The notes under the pieces are model-generated. The model did not search any database, was not told the DNA's origin, and saw nothing but the letters and a program-made list of their open reading frames with translations. A stretch of DNA of 64,000 nucleotides, taken from assembly GCA_035525225.1 (NCBI GenBank), contig DATLFA010000003.1:1-64000 (forward strand), given 5' to 3'. Shown one piece after another: positions 8,991 to 17,019 of the stretch. A program made the position numbers and the translations under genes. Position 1 is the stretch's first letter. The number at the start of each line of letters is the position of its first letter. Source of the stretch: DATLFA01 sp035525225. Its GTDB lineage: Bacteria > Actinomycetota > Acidimicrobiia > Acidimicrobiales > WLNW01.

Positions 8991-9956
8991 ATGGGCGAGC
9001 TGCGATTCGACGATCGGGTGGTGCTCGTCACCGGCGCGGGGCGAGGCATCGGGCGCTGCCACGCACTGCTCCTCGCCGCGAGAGGCGCACAGGTGATGGT
9101 GTGCGATGCCGGCACCGAGCTGTTCGGCACCGGCAGCAACGCCGACCCCGCGCACGAGGTCGTATCGGCCATTCACGACGCCGGCGGCCAAGCGCTGGCC
9201 TACTTCGGTGACCTCAGCACCGAGGAAGGTGCGCGCGGCGCAGTGCGGGCGACGGTGCACGCGTTCGACCAGATCGACGCGATCGTGCACAACGCGGGTT
9301 TCACGCTCGGCGGCATGGCGTTCGAGGACGAATCGCTCGCCCGGCTCGACGCGCTCCTCGCGATCAACACGCGCGCGTCGTACGCGTTGGCCCAGGAAGC
9401 GTGGCCGATCATGCAGGCCCAAGGCCACGGCCGCATCGTCTTCACCTCGTCGAGCGCGCTGCACGGGCTGCCCCGATCGATCCCCTACTCGACCGCCAAG
9501 GCGAGCCTCATCGGGTTGACCCGTGGCCTGGCGGCCGAAGGCGCGACACACGACATCCGCGTCAACGCCGTCGAGCCCGCCGCCGCGACGCGAATGGCCG
9601 AGAACCTCGCCGAATCAGAGTTCCGCAGTTGGTTCCTCGCGACGATGCGCCCCGAGCTGGTTTCGCCATTGGTGGCAGTGCTCGCACATGAGGACTGCCC
9701 TGTCAGCGGCGAGCTCCTCGTCGCGGGTGGCGGCCGGGTGGGCCGCACACTGTTCGCCGAAACTCGGGGCTATGTGCATCACGATCTGACGCCCGAAGAC
9801 GTGCGCGACAACTTCGCCGGTGTGATGCGTGAGACCGACCACGTCGTCATGCGCGACGGAGTCCACGCTGTCGCCTACAACGCCGAGGTGTTGGGGTTCA
9901 CCGCGACCGAGCCAGTTGCTATCGCCGCAGGTGCTGCGACGCCCGATGATCGATAG
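8991..9956 (+). CDS. SDR related to MFE-2 3-hydroxyacyl-CoA dehydrogenases
   Basis: A 321-residue SDR with TGAGRGIGRCHALLLAARGA (15-34), an HNAG motif, the Ser in FTSSSAL, and PYSTAK. The loop MVCDAGTELFGTG and the C-terminal part after GGGRVGRTLFAETRGY resemble the dehydrogenase unit of multifunctional enzyme type 2, which oxidises 3-hydroxyacyl-CoA. A role in side-chain or fatty-acyl degradation would fit the thioesterase and amidohydrolase neighbours. It is encoded between the dioxygenase and amidohydrolase, probably as one operon. Confidence 0.8.
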   Translation: MGELRFDDRVVLVTGAGRGIGRCHALLLAARGAQVMVCDAGTELFGTGSNADPAHEVVSAIHDAGGQALAYFGDLSTEEGARGAVRATVHAFDQIDAIVHNAGFTLGGMAFEDESLARLDALLAINTRASYALAQEAWPIMQAQGHGRIVFTSSSALHGLPRSIPYSTAKASLIGLTRGLAAEGATHDIRVNAVEPAAATRMAENLAESEFRSWFLATMRPELVSPLVAVLAHEDCPVSGELLVAGGGRVGRTLFAETRGYVHHDLTPEDVRDNFAGVMRETDHVVMRDGVHAVAYNAEVLGFTATEPVAIAAGAATPDDR

Positions 9957-9984
9957 AGCCCAAAGACCGAAAGAGCAGGACGCA

Positions 9985-11193
9985 ATGACCACAACCACGG
10001 CACTGTTGCCCAAGGTTCTCGAACCGTTCGCCGGACACATACTCGACGCCGACAGCCACGAGTACACGCCCATGAACATGTGGGAAGAACAGTTCGGTCC
10101 CGTCGTGCGCGAGTTCGTGCGCGCGTTCGAAGGCTCCAAGATGCCGATCCGCCGATTCGTCGCCGCGGACGACACCGAGATCACCGCCGACACGGTGTGG
10201 AACACGAAGTTCGCGAGCGCACCGGGCGCCTTCGATCTCGACCGTCGCGCCGAGGTGCTCGACTTCACCGGTGTGCGCCGTCAGATGATGTTCCCCGGCA
10301 GCATCGGGCTCTACGCGGTGAGCTTCTACTTCCGCTGTGATCAGTTCCCCGACATGTTGAAGTCGATCACCGGCGACCGCAAGGCGTATGCGCTCGAGTT
10401 GATCAGCGCCTACAACGACTGGTGCATCCGGGTTGCGCGCCAGACCGATCGCATCCGCGCCGTCGGTGTCGCCCTCGCCGACACCGTCGACGCGCTCTAC
10501 GCCCAATGCAAGCGGCTGATCGACCACGGCGTGCGGGTCATCTGGATGCCGAGCGCGGCGTTGCCCGGTGGAGTGTCACCGGCGCACCCCGACCTCGACC
10601 GCGTATGGGCCATGCTGGCCGCTGCCGACGTGCCGGTGATGGCGCACCTCGGCGCGGACGCCGACTTCTTGATGACCACTGCGTGGCGCAACGCGCCGGC
10701 GTTCGTCGGATGGAAATCCGGCGAAGAGTTCCAGATGGATCCGTGGACGCTGTCGACGCTGCACCTGCCGGTACAGAACTTCCTCGCCACGATCGTGCTC
10801 GGCGGTGTCTTCGAACGCCACCCGCGGTTGCGCTTCGGCTCGTGCGAAGTGCTCGCCCAATGGGTCGGTCCGTTGGCGCAGAATCTCGACTTCTGGCACT
10901 CCCACTCGCGCAAGTTCTCGCTCGACAACATGGAGGGCGAGTTGCCGATCAAGATGAAACCATCCGACTACATCCGCCGCAACGTGCGCGTGTCGCTCTT
11001 CGACATCGAGCCGGTCGACGTCTACATCGAACAGTTCGACATGCCCGAGATCTATTGCTATTCGAGCGACTACCCGCATCCCGAAGGCGGTAAGAACCCG
11101 ATGGGCGACATCAGCGGCAAGCTCGAACGCTTCGGTCCCGACATCATGCGCAAGGTGTTCGTCGAAAACGCCGAATGGCTGCTGCCCGACTGA
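9985..11193 (+). CDS. amidohydrolase-family TIM-barrel hydrolase/decarboxylase
   Basis: A 402-residue COG2159-type protein. The metal motif is in LDADSHEYTP, a His in VMAHLGAD, FGSCEVLAQWVGPL at the barrel strand, and the final Asp in YSSDYPHPEGG. Members are metal-dependent hydrolases or non-oxidative decarboxylases. ATG 9985 follows GAGCAGGA; the longer frame from 9829 overlaps the SDR and was rejected. Last gene of the dioxygenase-SDR-amidohydrolase run, convergent with the monooxygenase. A second amidohydrolase of this family lies at 23042-24160. Confidence 0.88.
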   Translation: MTTTTALLPKVLEPFAGHILDADSHEYTPMNMWEEQFGPVVREFVRAFEGSKMPIRRFVAADDTEITADTVWNTKFASAPGAFDLDRRAEVLDFTGVRRQMMFPGSIGLYAVSFYFRCDQFPDMLKSITGDRKAYALELISAYNDWCIRVARQTDRIRAVGVALADTVDALYAQCKRLIDHGVRVIWMPSAALPGGVSPAHPDLDRVWAMLAAADVPVMAHLGADADFLMTTAWRNAPAFVGWKSGEEFQMDPWTLSTLHLPVQNFLATIVLGGVFERHPRLRFGSCEVLAQWVGPLAQNLDFWHSHSRKFSLDNMEGELPIKMKPSDYIRRNVRVSLFDIEPVDVYIEQFDMPEIYCYSSDYPHPEGGKNPMGDISGKLERFGPDIMRKVFVENAEWLLPD

Positions 11194-11197
11194 CCAA

Positions 11198-12805
11198 CTA
11201 CGACAAGCGAAAGCCTTCGTAGCCGGCGGCTGCAACCTCGTCGCACTTCTGGCGGTACAACGGCTGGCCGCCGATGTACGCCTGGTAGACGCGCGGCTTA
11301 CCGGGCACATTGGCGCCGATGTACCACGAGTTGCAGCTCTCCGACGCGCGAATCGTGCCGTACGCGAGCGACGCCACGTGTTCGACCCAGGCACCTTGCG
11401 CCTCGTCGGTTGCCTCGACGGTGGTCATCGAGTTGGCGCGGAGGTGGACGAGTAGATCCGCGATCCAATCGACGTGCTGCTCGATCGCCATGACCATGTT
11501 GGTGTGCACCGACGGGCTGCCCGGCCCGGTGATGGTGAACAAGTTGGGGAAGCCCGCCACCTGCAAGCCGAGCAATGTGCGCGGACCGTCGCGCCACACG
11601 TCACGCAGCAGCTGACCATCGCGTCCGCGAATGTCGATGCGGTTGAGTGCACCGGTCATCGCATCGAAGCCGGTGGCGTACACGATCACGTCGACGTCGT
11701 AGTGCTCGCGCTCGGTCTGCACGCCCGTTGCCGTGATGCAGCGGATGGGGTTCTTGCGTAGGTCGACGAGTGTGGCGCTGTCGCGGTTGAACGTCTCGAA
11801 GTAGCCGGTGTCGAGAATGAGGCGCTTGCATCCGATCGGATAGTGCGGCACGAGCGACTCGGCCACTGCGGGATCATCGACGTGGCGGCGGATCAGCTCT
11901 CCGTACAACTCGACGCCGGCTTGATTGGCCTGCATATCGAACATCACGTCGGACCACGCCCATGGCGCGCCCCACCCGAGCTCGTCGACCTTGCTCATCC
12001 GCGCCTCGATCGGCGCGTCGAGGATCTTTTCGGACTCGTCGACCGGCGCGATCGTCACCGCGCCGAAGCGAAGTGTGCCGGCAAAGGACTCGAGCTGCCG
12101 GCGGCGCAGCTCCGGGTAGTCGGCTTTGATCGCCTGCATCTCGTCGGGTGGGATCGGCCGATTGTTCGCCGGGCGAGTAAACGCCGCCGAGCGCTGGAAC
12201 ACATAGAGATGCTCGGCCTGTTCGGCCACGACGGGCACGGTCTGGACGCCTGACGAACCGGTGCCGATCACCGCCACCCGCTTGCCGGTGAAGTCGAAGC
12301 CCTCCTTGGGGAAGAGACTGGTGAACAAGCTCACGCCGCCAAAGGAGTCGATGCCCTCGATGCTGGGCGTCAGCGGCGCGGACAGACATCCGGTCGCGGC
12401 GATGACATAGTGAGCGACGAACGACTCGCCCATGTCGGTCCGCACCGTCCATTCGCGGCGTGCCTCGTCGTAGGTCGCGGCGACGACCGTGGTCGCGAAC
12501 TGGATGTCGCGGCGAAGGTCGAGGCGGTCCGCGACGAAGTTGAGGTACCGCTCGAGCTCGGGCTGACTGGGCATCACCTCGCTCCAGTCCCACTCTTGTT
12601 CGATCTCCTTGGAAAAGCTGTAGGAGTACTCGATGCCTTCGACATCGACCCGAGCGCCCGGATAGCGGTTCCAGTACCACGTGCCGCCGACGCCGTCGCC
12701 CATCTCGAGCACTCGTGCGCGCAGGCCGATCTCGCGCAACTTGTGCAGGGCGTAGAGCCCGCCGAAGCCCGCGCCGATCACGATCGCATCGGTCACATCG
12801 GTCAC
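11198..12805 (-). CDS. Baeyer-Villiger-type flavin monooxygenase with degenerate fingerprint
   Basis: A 535-residue two-dinucleotide-binding-domain flavoprotein. FAD loop GAGFGG is at 11-16, GGTWYWNRYPG near 40-50, and the NADPH loop GTGSSG follows. The type I BVMO fingerprint FxGxxxHxxxWP aligns with residues 155-166, but the His is Phe161 and the Trp is Phe165. GTG 12805 follows GGGGGGAT and begins directly at the first beta strand. The carbonic anhydrase gene lies 29 bp upstream on the same strand. It likely oxygenates a hydrophobic ketone or a heteroatom, but the changed fingerprint weakens that call. Confidence 0.85.
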   Translation of the reverse strand: MTDVTDAIVIGAGFGGLYALHKLREIGLRARVLEMGDGVGGTWYWNRYPGARVDVEGIEYSYSFSKEIEQEWDWSEVMPSQPELERYLNFVADRLDLRRDIQFATTVVAATYDEARREWTVRTDMGESFVAHYVIAATGCLSAPLTPSIEGIDSFGGVSLFTSLFPKEGFDFTGKRVAVIGTGSSGVQTVPVVAEQAEHLYVFQRSAAFTRPANNRPIPPDEMQAIKADYPELRRRQLESFAGTLRFGAVTIAPVDESEKILDAPIEARMSKVDELGWGAPWAWSDVMFDMQANQAGVELYGELIRRHVDDPAVAESLVPHYPIGCKRLILDTGYFETFNRDSATLVDLRKNPIRCITATGVQTEREHYDVDVIVYATGFDAMTGALNRIDIRGRDGQLLRDVWRDGPRTLLGLQVAGFPNLFTITGPGSPSVHTNMVMAIEQHVDWIADLLVHLRANSMTTVEATDEAQGAWVEHVASLAYGTIRASESCNSWYIGANVPGKPRVYQAYIGGQPLYRQKCDEVAAAGYEGFRLS

Positions 12806-12834
12806 TGGATCCCCCCGATCTCGACGGTCGAATA

Positions 12835-13320
12835 CTACGACCGCTCCCACCGCACGAGGTCGTCGATCTCGCCGCTCTCGACGTCGTAGATGAACCCGGC
12901 GATGTTGTTCAGCGGCTTGAGAAAGGAGGTACCCGCGATCAGTTCGATGTCCTCTCGCAAGGCCGCGGCGTGGTCGTCGATCGGGAAGAACCCGAGATCG
13001 GCGCCGGTGAAGTTGCGGAGCTCGGCATCGGTCACGCCGGCCAGGCCGCATTTGGTGTGCTGCATCACGACGACCGTGTCCACCCCGAGCACGTGGGTGG
13101 ACAGTGCGAGGCTGCGCAACACATCGTCGGTCACGCGGCCCCCTGCGTTGCGGATCACGTGGGCCTCGCCGAGATGGAGGCCGAGAACGGCAAATACGTC
13201 GATGCGCGCGTCCATGCACGTGACGACGGCCAGTCGCCGGCTCGGGCGGGGGTCGGCCACATTTGCACGGGCCGCGGCGTATCCCTCGTTTGCGTCGAGC
13301 AGGCGCATGATCTTCGTCAT
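12835..13320 (-). CDS. beta-class carbonic anhydrase
   Basis: A 161-residue beta carbonic anhydrase. The zinc ligands are in CMDARID (Cys, with the Asp/Arg dyad), and HTKCG (His and second Cys); RNAGG and VVMQHT are also family blocks. It interconverts CO2 and bicarbonate. Encoded just upstream of the monooxygenase on the same strand; a functional link is not obvious. The start ATG 13320 could be shortened to the second Met five codons in. Confidence 0.9.
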   Translation of the reverse strand: MTKIMRLLDANEGYAAARANVADPRPSRRLAVVTCMDARIDVFAVLGLHLGEAHVIRNAGGRVTDDVLRSLALSTHVLGVDTVVVMQHTKCGLAGVTDAELRNFTGADLGFFPIDDHAAALREDIELIAGTSFLKPLNNIAGFIYDVESGEIDDLVRWERS

Positions 13321-13388
13321 GGCGGATGAATAGGCGTCCGGCGGGGGTTCCTACAAATCGAGCGCGTGAAGTTTCGGCGAAACGGCGG

Positions 13389-13517
13389 CTACTTGGACTC
13401 CCAGCCTTTGCGAACGGCCTTTTGCGCGGCCTGCTTCACGTTCTTCGCGGCGCGCTTTTCCTTGAGCGTCCGACCGGGCTTCTTCGCCTCGGCGGATGGT
13501 TTCGATTTTTCAGCCAT
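13389..13517 (-). CDS. 42-residue Lys-rich basic protein
   Basis: An open frame of 42 codons begins ATG 13517 with MAEKSKPSAEAKK and ends KAVRKGWESK before TAG. About a third of residues are Lys or Arg, spread along one predicted helix (LKEKRAAKNVKQAAQKA). This composition and the clean helix suggest a real nucleic-acid-binding small protein, but I know no named family. It is flanked by the carbonic anhydrase gene and a repeat element. Confidence 0.6.
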   Translation of the reverse strand: MAEKSKPSAEAKKPGRTLKEKRAAKNVKQAAQKAVRKGWESK

Positions 13518-13539
13518 GGCTGCACACTACTCTCCTCTC

Positions 13540-13565
13540 CCCGCTCTGAAGGGCCGCTCGGGCCC
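13540..13565 (-). repeat. 26-bp GC-rich dispersed repeat
   Basis: On the minus strand the element reads GGGCCCGAGCGGCCC followed by TTCAGAGCGGG. Identical copies are at 22854 and 31836. The first part has 5-bp inverted arms (GGGCC/GGCCC). Confidence 0.85.
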
Positions 13566-13604
13566 GTCTCCCCGCCCTGCCTTCCCGATCCGACACGAGT
13601 CCAT

Positions 13605-13610
13605 TAGGGT
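13605..13610 (+). promoter_or_regulatory. -10 hexamer TAGGGT of desaturase gene
   Basis: TAGGGT is eight bases before GTG 13619, compatible with a leaderless or near-leaderless transcript. Confidence 0.4.
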
Positions 13611-13618
13611 GCCGCTCA

Positions 13619-14503
13619 GTGACACTGGTAGCACCCGAAGTAGAAGTCGAGCGCGTAGAAGGCCTGGCCCGTTCGGGCTTTTCGAAGCTGAGCGTGGTTC
13701 CGTTCGTGGTCTTCCACGCGATGCCGATCCTCGTCATCTTCACCGGCGTCACGAGCCGCGCGTTGCTCATCGCCGTCGTCACCTACTTCGTTCGACTGGT
13801 CGGGATCACCGCCGGCTACCACCGCTACTTCTCGCACCGCACGTATCGCACCGGCCGCGCGCGCCAGTTCCTTCTGGCGCTCGTCGGCGTCACCGCGGTG
13901 CAGCGCGGACCGCTGTGGTGGGCCGGCAACCATCGAGCCCACCATCGCTATTCGGACACCGAGCGAGACCCCCACTCGGCCACGCGCGGGTTCTGGTGGA
14001 GCCACGTCGGCTGGATCCTCTCGGCCAACTATGCCAACACGAACGGCGCGCTCGTTCAGGATCTCGCTCGTTACCCCGAATTGCGCTTCATCGATCGCCA
14101 CGACTGGATCGGCCCGTGGTCGCTCGCAGTCGTCTGCTTCTTGCTCGGCGGATGGAGCGGGCTGATCGTCGGGTTCTTCATCTCGACGGTGGTGTTGTGG
14201 CACGTGACGTTCACGATCAACTCGCTCGCACACATCTGGGGACGCCGGCCCTACGCAACGGGCGACACGAGTCGCAACTCGCTGACGCTCGCGCTGCTGA
14301 CGTTGGGCGAAGGCTGGCACAACAACCACCATCACCAGCCGACGTCCACCCGGCAGGGATTCCGTTGGTACCAGATCGACGTGACCTACTACTTGCTGCG
14401 CGTCGCCGGTGCGTTGAGGATCGTTTCGGACATCAAAGAACCCTCGGCCGCCGCGCTCAACCGCAACCGGTCCCGCCCCGATCGTTCACGGCCCGCGGCC
14501 TGA
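13619..14503 (+). CDS. acyl-CoA/fatty-acid desaturase
   Basis: A 294-residue membrane desaturase. The three His boxes are intact: HRYFSH, HRAHH and HNNHH, binding the di-iron centre. Two membrane hairpins surround them (VVPFVVFHAMPILVIFTG and the ALAVVCFLLGGW/IVGFFISTVVLW region). It should insert a cis double bond, probably delta-9, into acyl chains, using O2 and an electron carrier that is not encoded nearby. The GTG start is set by the -10-like hexamer. Desaturation would tune membrane fluidity. Confidence 0.92.
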   Translation: MTLVAPEVEVERVEGLARSGFSKLSVVPFVVFHAMPILVIFTGVTSRALLIAVVTYFVRLVGITAGYHRYFSHRTYRTGRARQFLLALVGVTAVQRGPLWWAGNHRAHHRYSDTERDPHSATRGFWWSHVGWILSANYANTNGALVQDLARYPELRFIDRHDWIGPWSLAVVCFLLGGWSGLIVGFFISTVVLWHVTFTINSLAHIWGRRPYATGDTSRNSLTLALLTLGEGWHNNHHHQPTSTRQGFRWYQIDVTYYLLRVAGALRIVSDIKEPSAAALNRNRSRPDRSRPAA

Positions 14504-14509
14504 CCTCGC

Positions 14510-14749
14510 CTACGGCTCTTCGAAGGGGTTGCCTTCGACATCCATTCGCAGCTCGAGGTGACCCAGCTCGAGCTTGTCACGGGCGGTCCGGTCGCCGAGC
14601 CGGCTCGGCGCGACGATCTCGACGGCTCCGTCGTCGAGATTGCGCACTGCGGGCGGTAGCAGGCACTGGTTTTCGCCGTCGTGGATCAATACCTGGGCGT
14701 CCTGCGGGAACTTCTGCAACTGCCGGATGAAGTCACGCACGGTCGCCAT
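14510..14749 (-). CDS. small conserved-looking protein, function unknown
   Basis: A 79-residue acidic protein starting MATVRDFIRQLQKFPQDAQV, a helix and strand pattern seen in small phage-like or housekeeping proteins (a 'x-L-x-x-FPxDAxV' start). The remainder alternates strands and charged turns. I do not recognise a function. It is convergent with the desaturase and divergent from the GNAT gene. Confidence 0.6.
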   Translation of the reverse strand: MATVRDFIRQLQKFPQDAQVLIHDGENQCLLPPAVRNLDDGAVEIVAPSRLGDRTARDKLELGHLELRMDVEGNPFEEP

Positions 14750-14755
14750 CCAATG

Positions 14756-14761
14756 AAGCTA
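14756..14761 (-). promoter_or_regulatory. -10 hexamer TAGCTT for the 79-residue protein, leaderless
   Basis: On the minus strand TAGCTT is six bases before ATG 14749. Confidence 0.45.
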
Positions 14762-14787
14762 CCAACGGATCAACCGCAAACTCGCAT

Positions 14788-14793
14788 TACAGT
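14788..14793 (+). promoter_or_regulatory. -10 hexamer TACAGT for GNAT gene, leaderless
   Basis: TACAGT is six bases before ATG 14800. It lies 26 bp from the opposing -10 at 14756-14761, so the 50-bp gap carries two divergent leaderless promoters. Confidence 0.5.
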
Positions 14794-14799
14794 TCGGGC

Positions 14800-15600
14800 A
14801 TGTCCGCCGATCGACCGCTCGAGACCGGTTGGCTCGCCGATACACCCGTGGGCGACACGGTCTTGCGCCGTTTCCTGTTCAATCAAGCCGCCGTCAACGA
14901 AAAGATTGCCACCGCGTCGAGTGGCAGGCACGATCGCACCGACGCCATCGCGATGGCCGACGCCAACGGGCCGGTGCCGTACTTCAACCAAGCGATCCTG
15001 CTGCAGCCGCTCGCGTCGGTCGACGATCCCCGGCTCGATCACCTCGCGGCCTTCTATCGCGGTGCGGGGGGACGGATGCGCACGATGCTGTCGCTGTGGC
15101 CCACGCCTGACCTCTCCCCGCGCGGGTGGTCGTTGGTCGGCCATCCCGCATTCATGGTGCGGGGCGCGTTCCCGGTTTCGTTCGATCCGGGCGCGGGCGT
15201 CACGGTCCGCACTGCCGCGACGAGCGACGACCTGCACCAAGCAGAACGCGTCGCCGTCCTTGGCTACCCCCTGGACGAGGCCAAGGGGCTGCCGCCGGGG
15301 AGCCTGTTTCCCGATGGGCTGCTCGATACCGACGTCACGATGCGCCTCGGCCACCTCGACGGTCAAGCGGTAGGTGCCGGCGCATGCCACGTAGGTCACG
15401 GCGTGGTCAACCTCTGTTTCGCCGCGACCCTGCCGCAGGCGCGCCGACGCGGCGTATGGGAAGCACTCGTGTGGGCGCGCGTCAGCGACGGACCTTCGTT
15501 GCCGGCCGTCGCCTACACGAGTGACTACAGCCGGCCGGGTTTCGAGCGCATGGGTTTCGTCCCCACGATCCGTTTCACGCTGTGGGCCGCGGCCGATTGA
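14800..15600 (+). CDS. GNAT-like N-acetyltransferase
   Basis: A 266-residue protein. The C-terminal half (from about residue 130) fits a GNAT fold: VTVRTAATSDDLHQAERVAV, the acetyl-CoA stretch FAATLPQARRRGVWEALVWAR and the final YSRPGFERMGFVP. The N-terminal half may be a degenerate GNAT copy. The substrate is unknown. Its last 26 bp overlap the 3' end of the photolyase gene on the other strand. Confidence 0.75.
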   Translation: MSADRPLETGWLADTPVGDTVLRRFLFNQAAVNEKIATASSGRHDRTDAIAMADANGPVPYFNQAILLQPLASVDDPRLDHLAAFYRGAGGRMRTMLSLWPTPDLSPRGWSLVGHPAFMVRGAFPVSFDPGAGVTVRTAATSDDLHQAERVAVLGYPLDEAKGLPPGSLFPDGLLDTDVTMRLGHLDGQAVGAGACHVGHGVVNLCFAATLPQARRRGVWEALVWARVSDGPSLPAVAYTSDYSRPGFERMGFVPTIRFTLWAAAD

Positions 15601-16945
15601 CCTCGGATGCGGCGGCGGACCGCCTCCGAGCGCGGTAAAGGGCCAGTGCTTCGCGGTGGTCGACGATCGGCTCGGGGTAGCCCGTGTCGCGCCGTACGAA
15701 CGGCGGAGGGTCGTGGATGTCGTCGGCCGCGACGCCGGCCAACTCGGGCACGTAGCGCCGTATGTAGTCGCCATCGGGATCGAACCGCCGACCTTGCAGC
15801 GTCGCGTTGAACACCCGAAAGGCATTGGGGTCGTTGCCTGTCCCCGCGACCCACTGCCAGTTCAACTGGTTGCAGGCGACGTCGGCGTCGGCCAGCAACG
15901 TCGCGAAATGGGCCGCACCGCGCCGCCAATCTTGATAGAGGTCCTTCGTCAAGAACGACGCGACGATCATGCGCGCCCGATTGTGCATGAACCCTTCGGC
16001 GGACAACTGCCGCATGCCCGCGTCGACGACGGGATACCCGGTGCGACCCTGCGCCCAGGCCGCGAACATCTGGTCGTCCTGATCCCACTCGTCGCCGCGC
16101 GGCCGCACGTCGCGCCATGACCAGCGCGGATCGACGTCGAGCACCTGATGGAAGAAGTCGCGCCAACACAGCTGGCGAATGAACGGGGCTGCCCCCTCGC
16201 GATCGCGTAACAGCGCCGCGACCTCGAGCGCCGAGAGACAGCCGAAGTGCAGATAGGCAGAGACCCGCGACGTCGCGCCGGCCGAAAGGTCGTTGTGCAC
16301 TGCGTCGTAGCCGGACAAGCCGGGCGACCAGTCGCGCAGTGCGGCCAGCGCCGCATCCTCGCCACCGCGCGCCAAACTCGGCGACAGTCGCCCGTCGGTC
16401 AACTCACTCAGTCGCGGCATCGCGCCGCTCTCGACGGTCGATGGCGTGGCGATCTGGTCGGGGATCGCGCAGCGAGAACGCCACGGCGCCGAGAGCCATG
16501 CCCGGTAGTAAGGAGTGAAGACCTTGTAGTCGCCGCCGCTGCGCGTTCGCAGCTGCTTCGGAGGCACCACCGTGACCCCCTCATGAACTTCGACCGAGAA
16601 CCCGCGCTCTGCCGCCGCCTGTTGCAGGTCGCCCAACCGACGGCGCGCCGACGCGGAGTAGTCGTCGCTCACGAACACTGCGTCCGCGCCGATCGATTCG
16701 ACGAGACGCACGACTTCGTCGACCCACTGCCCACGGCGCACGACGAGACGCGAGCCGCGTTCGCGCAACGAGCGGTCGAGACTGCCGAGTGAATCGAGGA
16801 GGAACTGCCACCGGTTGGGACCGACATCGCGCCGAGCGACGAAGGCGTCGTCGAAGACGAACGCCGGCACGATCTCGTCACTGCGGGCGATCGCGGCCGA
16901 CAATGCCGGATGGTCACGAAGCCGTAAGTCTCGGGTGAACAACAC
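15575..16945 (-). CDS. phr: deoxyribodipyrimidine photolyase, class I
   Basis: A 456-residue photolyase. The Rossmann antenna domain is at the N-terminus (LFTRDLRLRDHPAL), and FAD-binding blocks follow: SAYLHFGCLS, QLCWRDFF, FMHNRARMIVASFLTKDL and NQLNWQWVAGTGNDPNAFR. It repairs UV cyclobutane dimers using blue light. The position of E. coli Glu274 is Gln (RQLCW), which I believe is common in actinobacterial members. I chose GTG 16945 because the protein then begins at the first strand with normal family length; the longer frame is unsupported. Paired hairpins separate it from the transglutaminase operon upstream. Confidence 0.92.
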   Translation of the reverse strand: MLFTRDLRLRDHPALSAAIARSDEIVPAFVFDDAFVARRDVGPNRWQFLLDSLGSLDRSLRERGSRLVVRRGQWVDEVVRLVESIGADAVFVSDDYSASARRRLGDLQQAAAERGFSVEVHEGVTVVPPKQLRTRSGGDYKVFTPYYRAWLSAPWRSRCAIPDQIATPSTVESGAMPRLSELTDGRLSPSLARGGEDAALAALRDWSPGLSGYDAVHNDLSAGATSRVSAYLHFGCLSALEVAALLRDREGAAPFIRQLCWRDFFHQVLDVDPRWSWRDVRPRGDEWDQDDQMFAAWAQGRTGYPVVDAGMRQLSAEGFMHNRARMIVASFLTKDLYQDWRRGAAHFATLLADADVACNQLNWQWVAGTGNDPNAFRVFNATLQGRRFDPDGDYIRRYVPELAGVAADDIHDPPPFVRRDTGYPEPIVDHREALALYRARRRSAAASEVNRPRPTA

Positions 16946-16979
16946 GACTCCAACCGCGTGCTTCGCCCAGGTGCCTCCC

Positions 16980-17019
16980 GTGCGGCGAAGCCGCACCAAT
17001 CCGTTGCGGCGGAGCCGCA
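16980..17019 (-). terminator. two GC-rich hairpins after the transglutaminase stop
   Basis: Immediately after the stop of the upstream gene lies the stem TGCGGC/GCCGCA (17005-17019, loop TCC on the minus strand), then a perfect 7-bp stem GTGCGGC/GCCGCAC (16980-16996, loop TTC). There is no U-tract. It may terminate or attenuate read-through into the photolyase gene, or protect the 3' end. Confidence 0.5.

Noticed and set aside
13326..13607. 93-residue plus-strand ORF opposite the small basic protein
   Set aside because: Its residues are low-complexity and include the repeat; the opposite strand gives a better small protein.
16120..16200. Photolyase Gln in place of E. coli Glu274 as a loss of function
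   Set aside because: I believe Gln is common in actinobacterial photolyases, so it is not unusual here.
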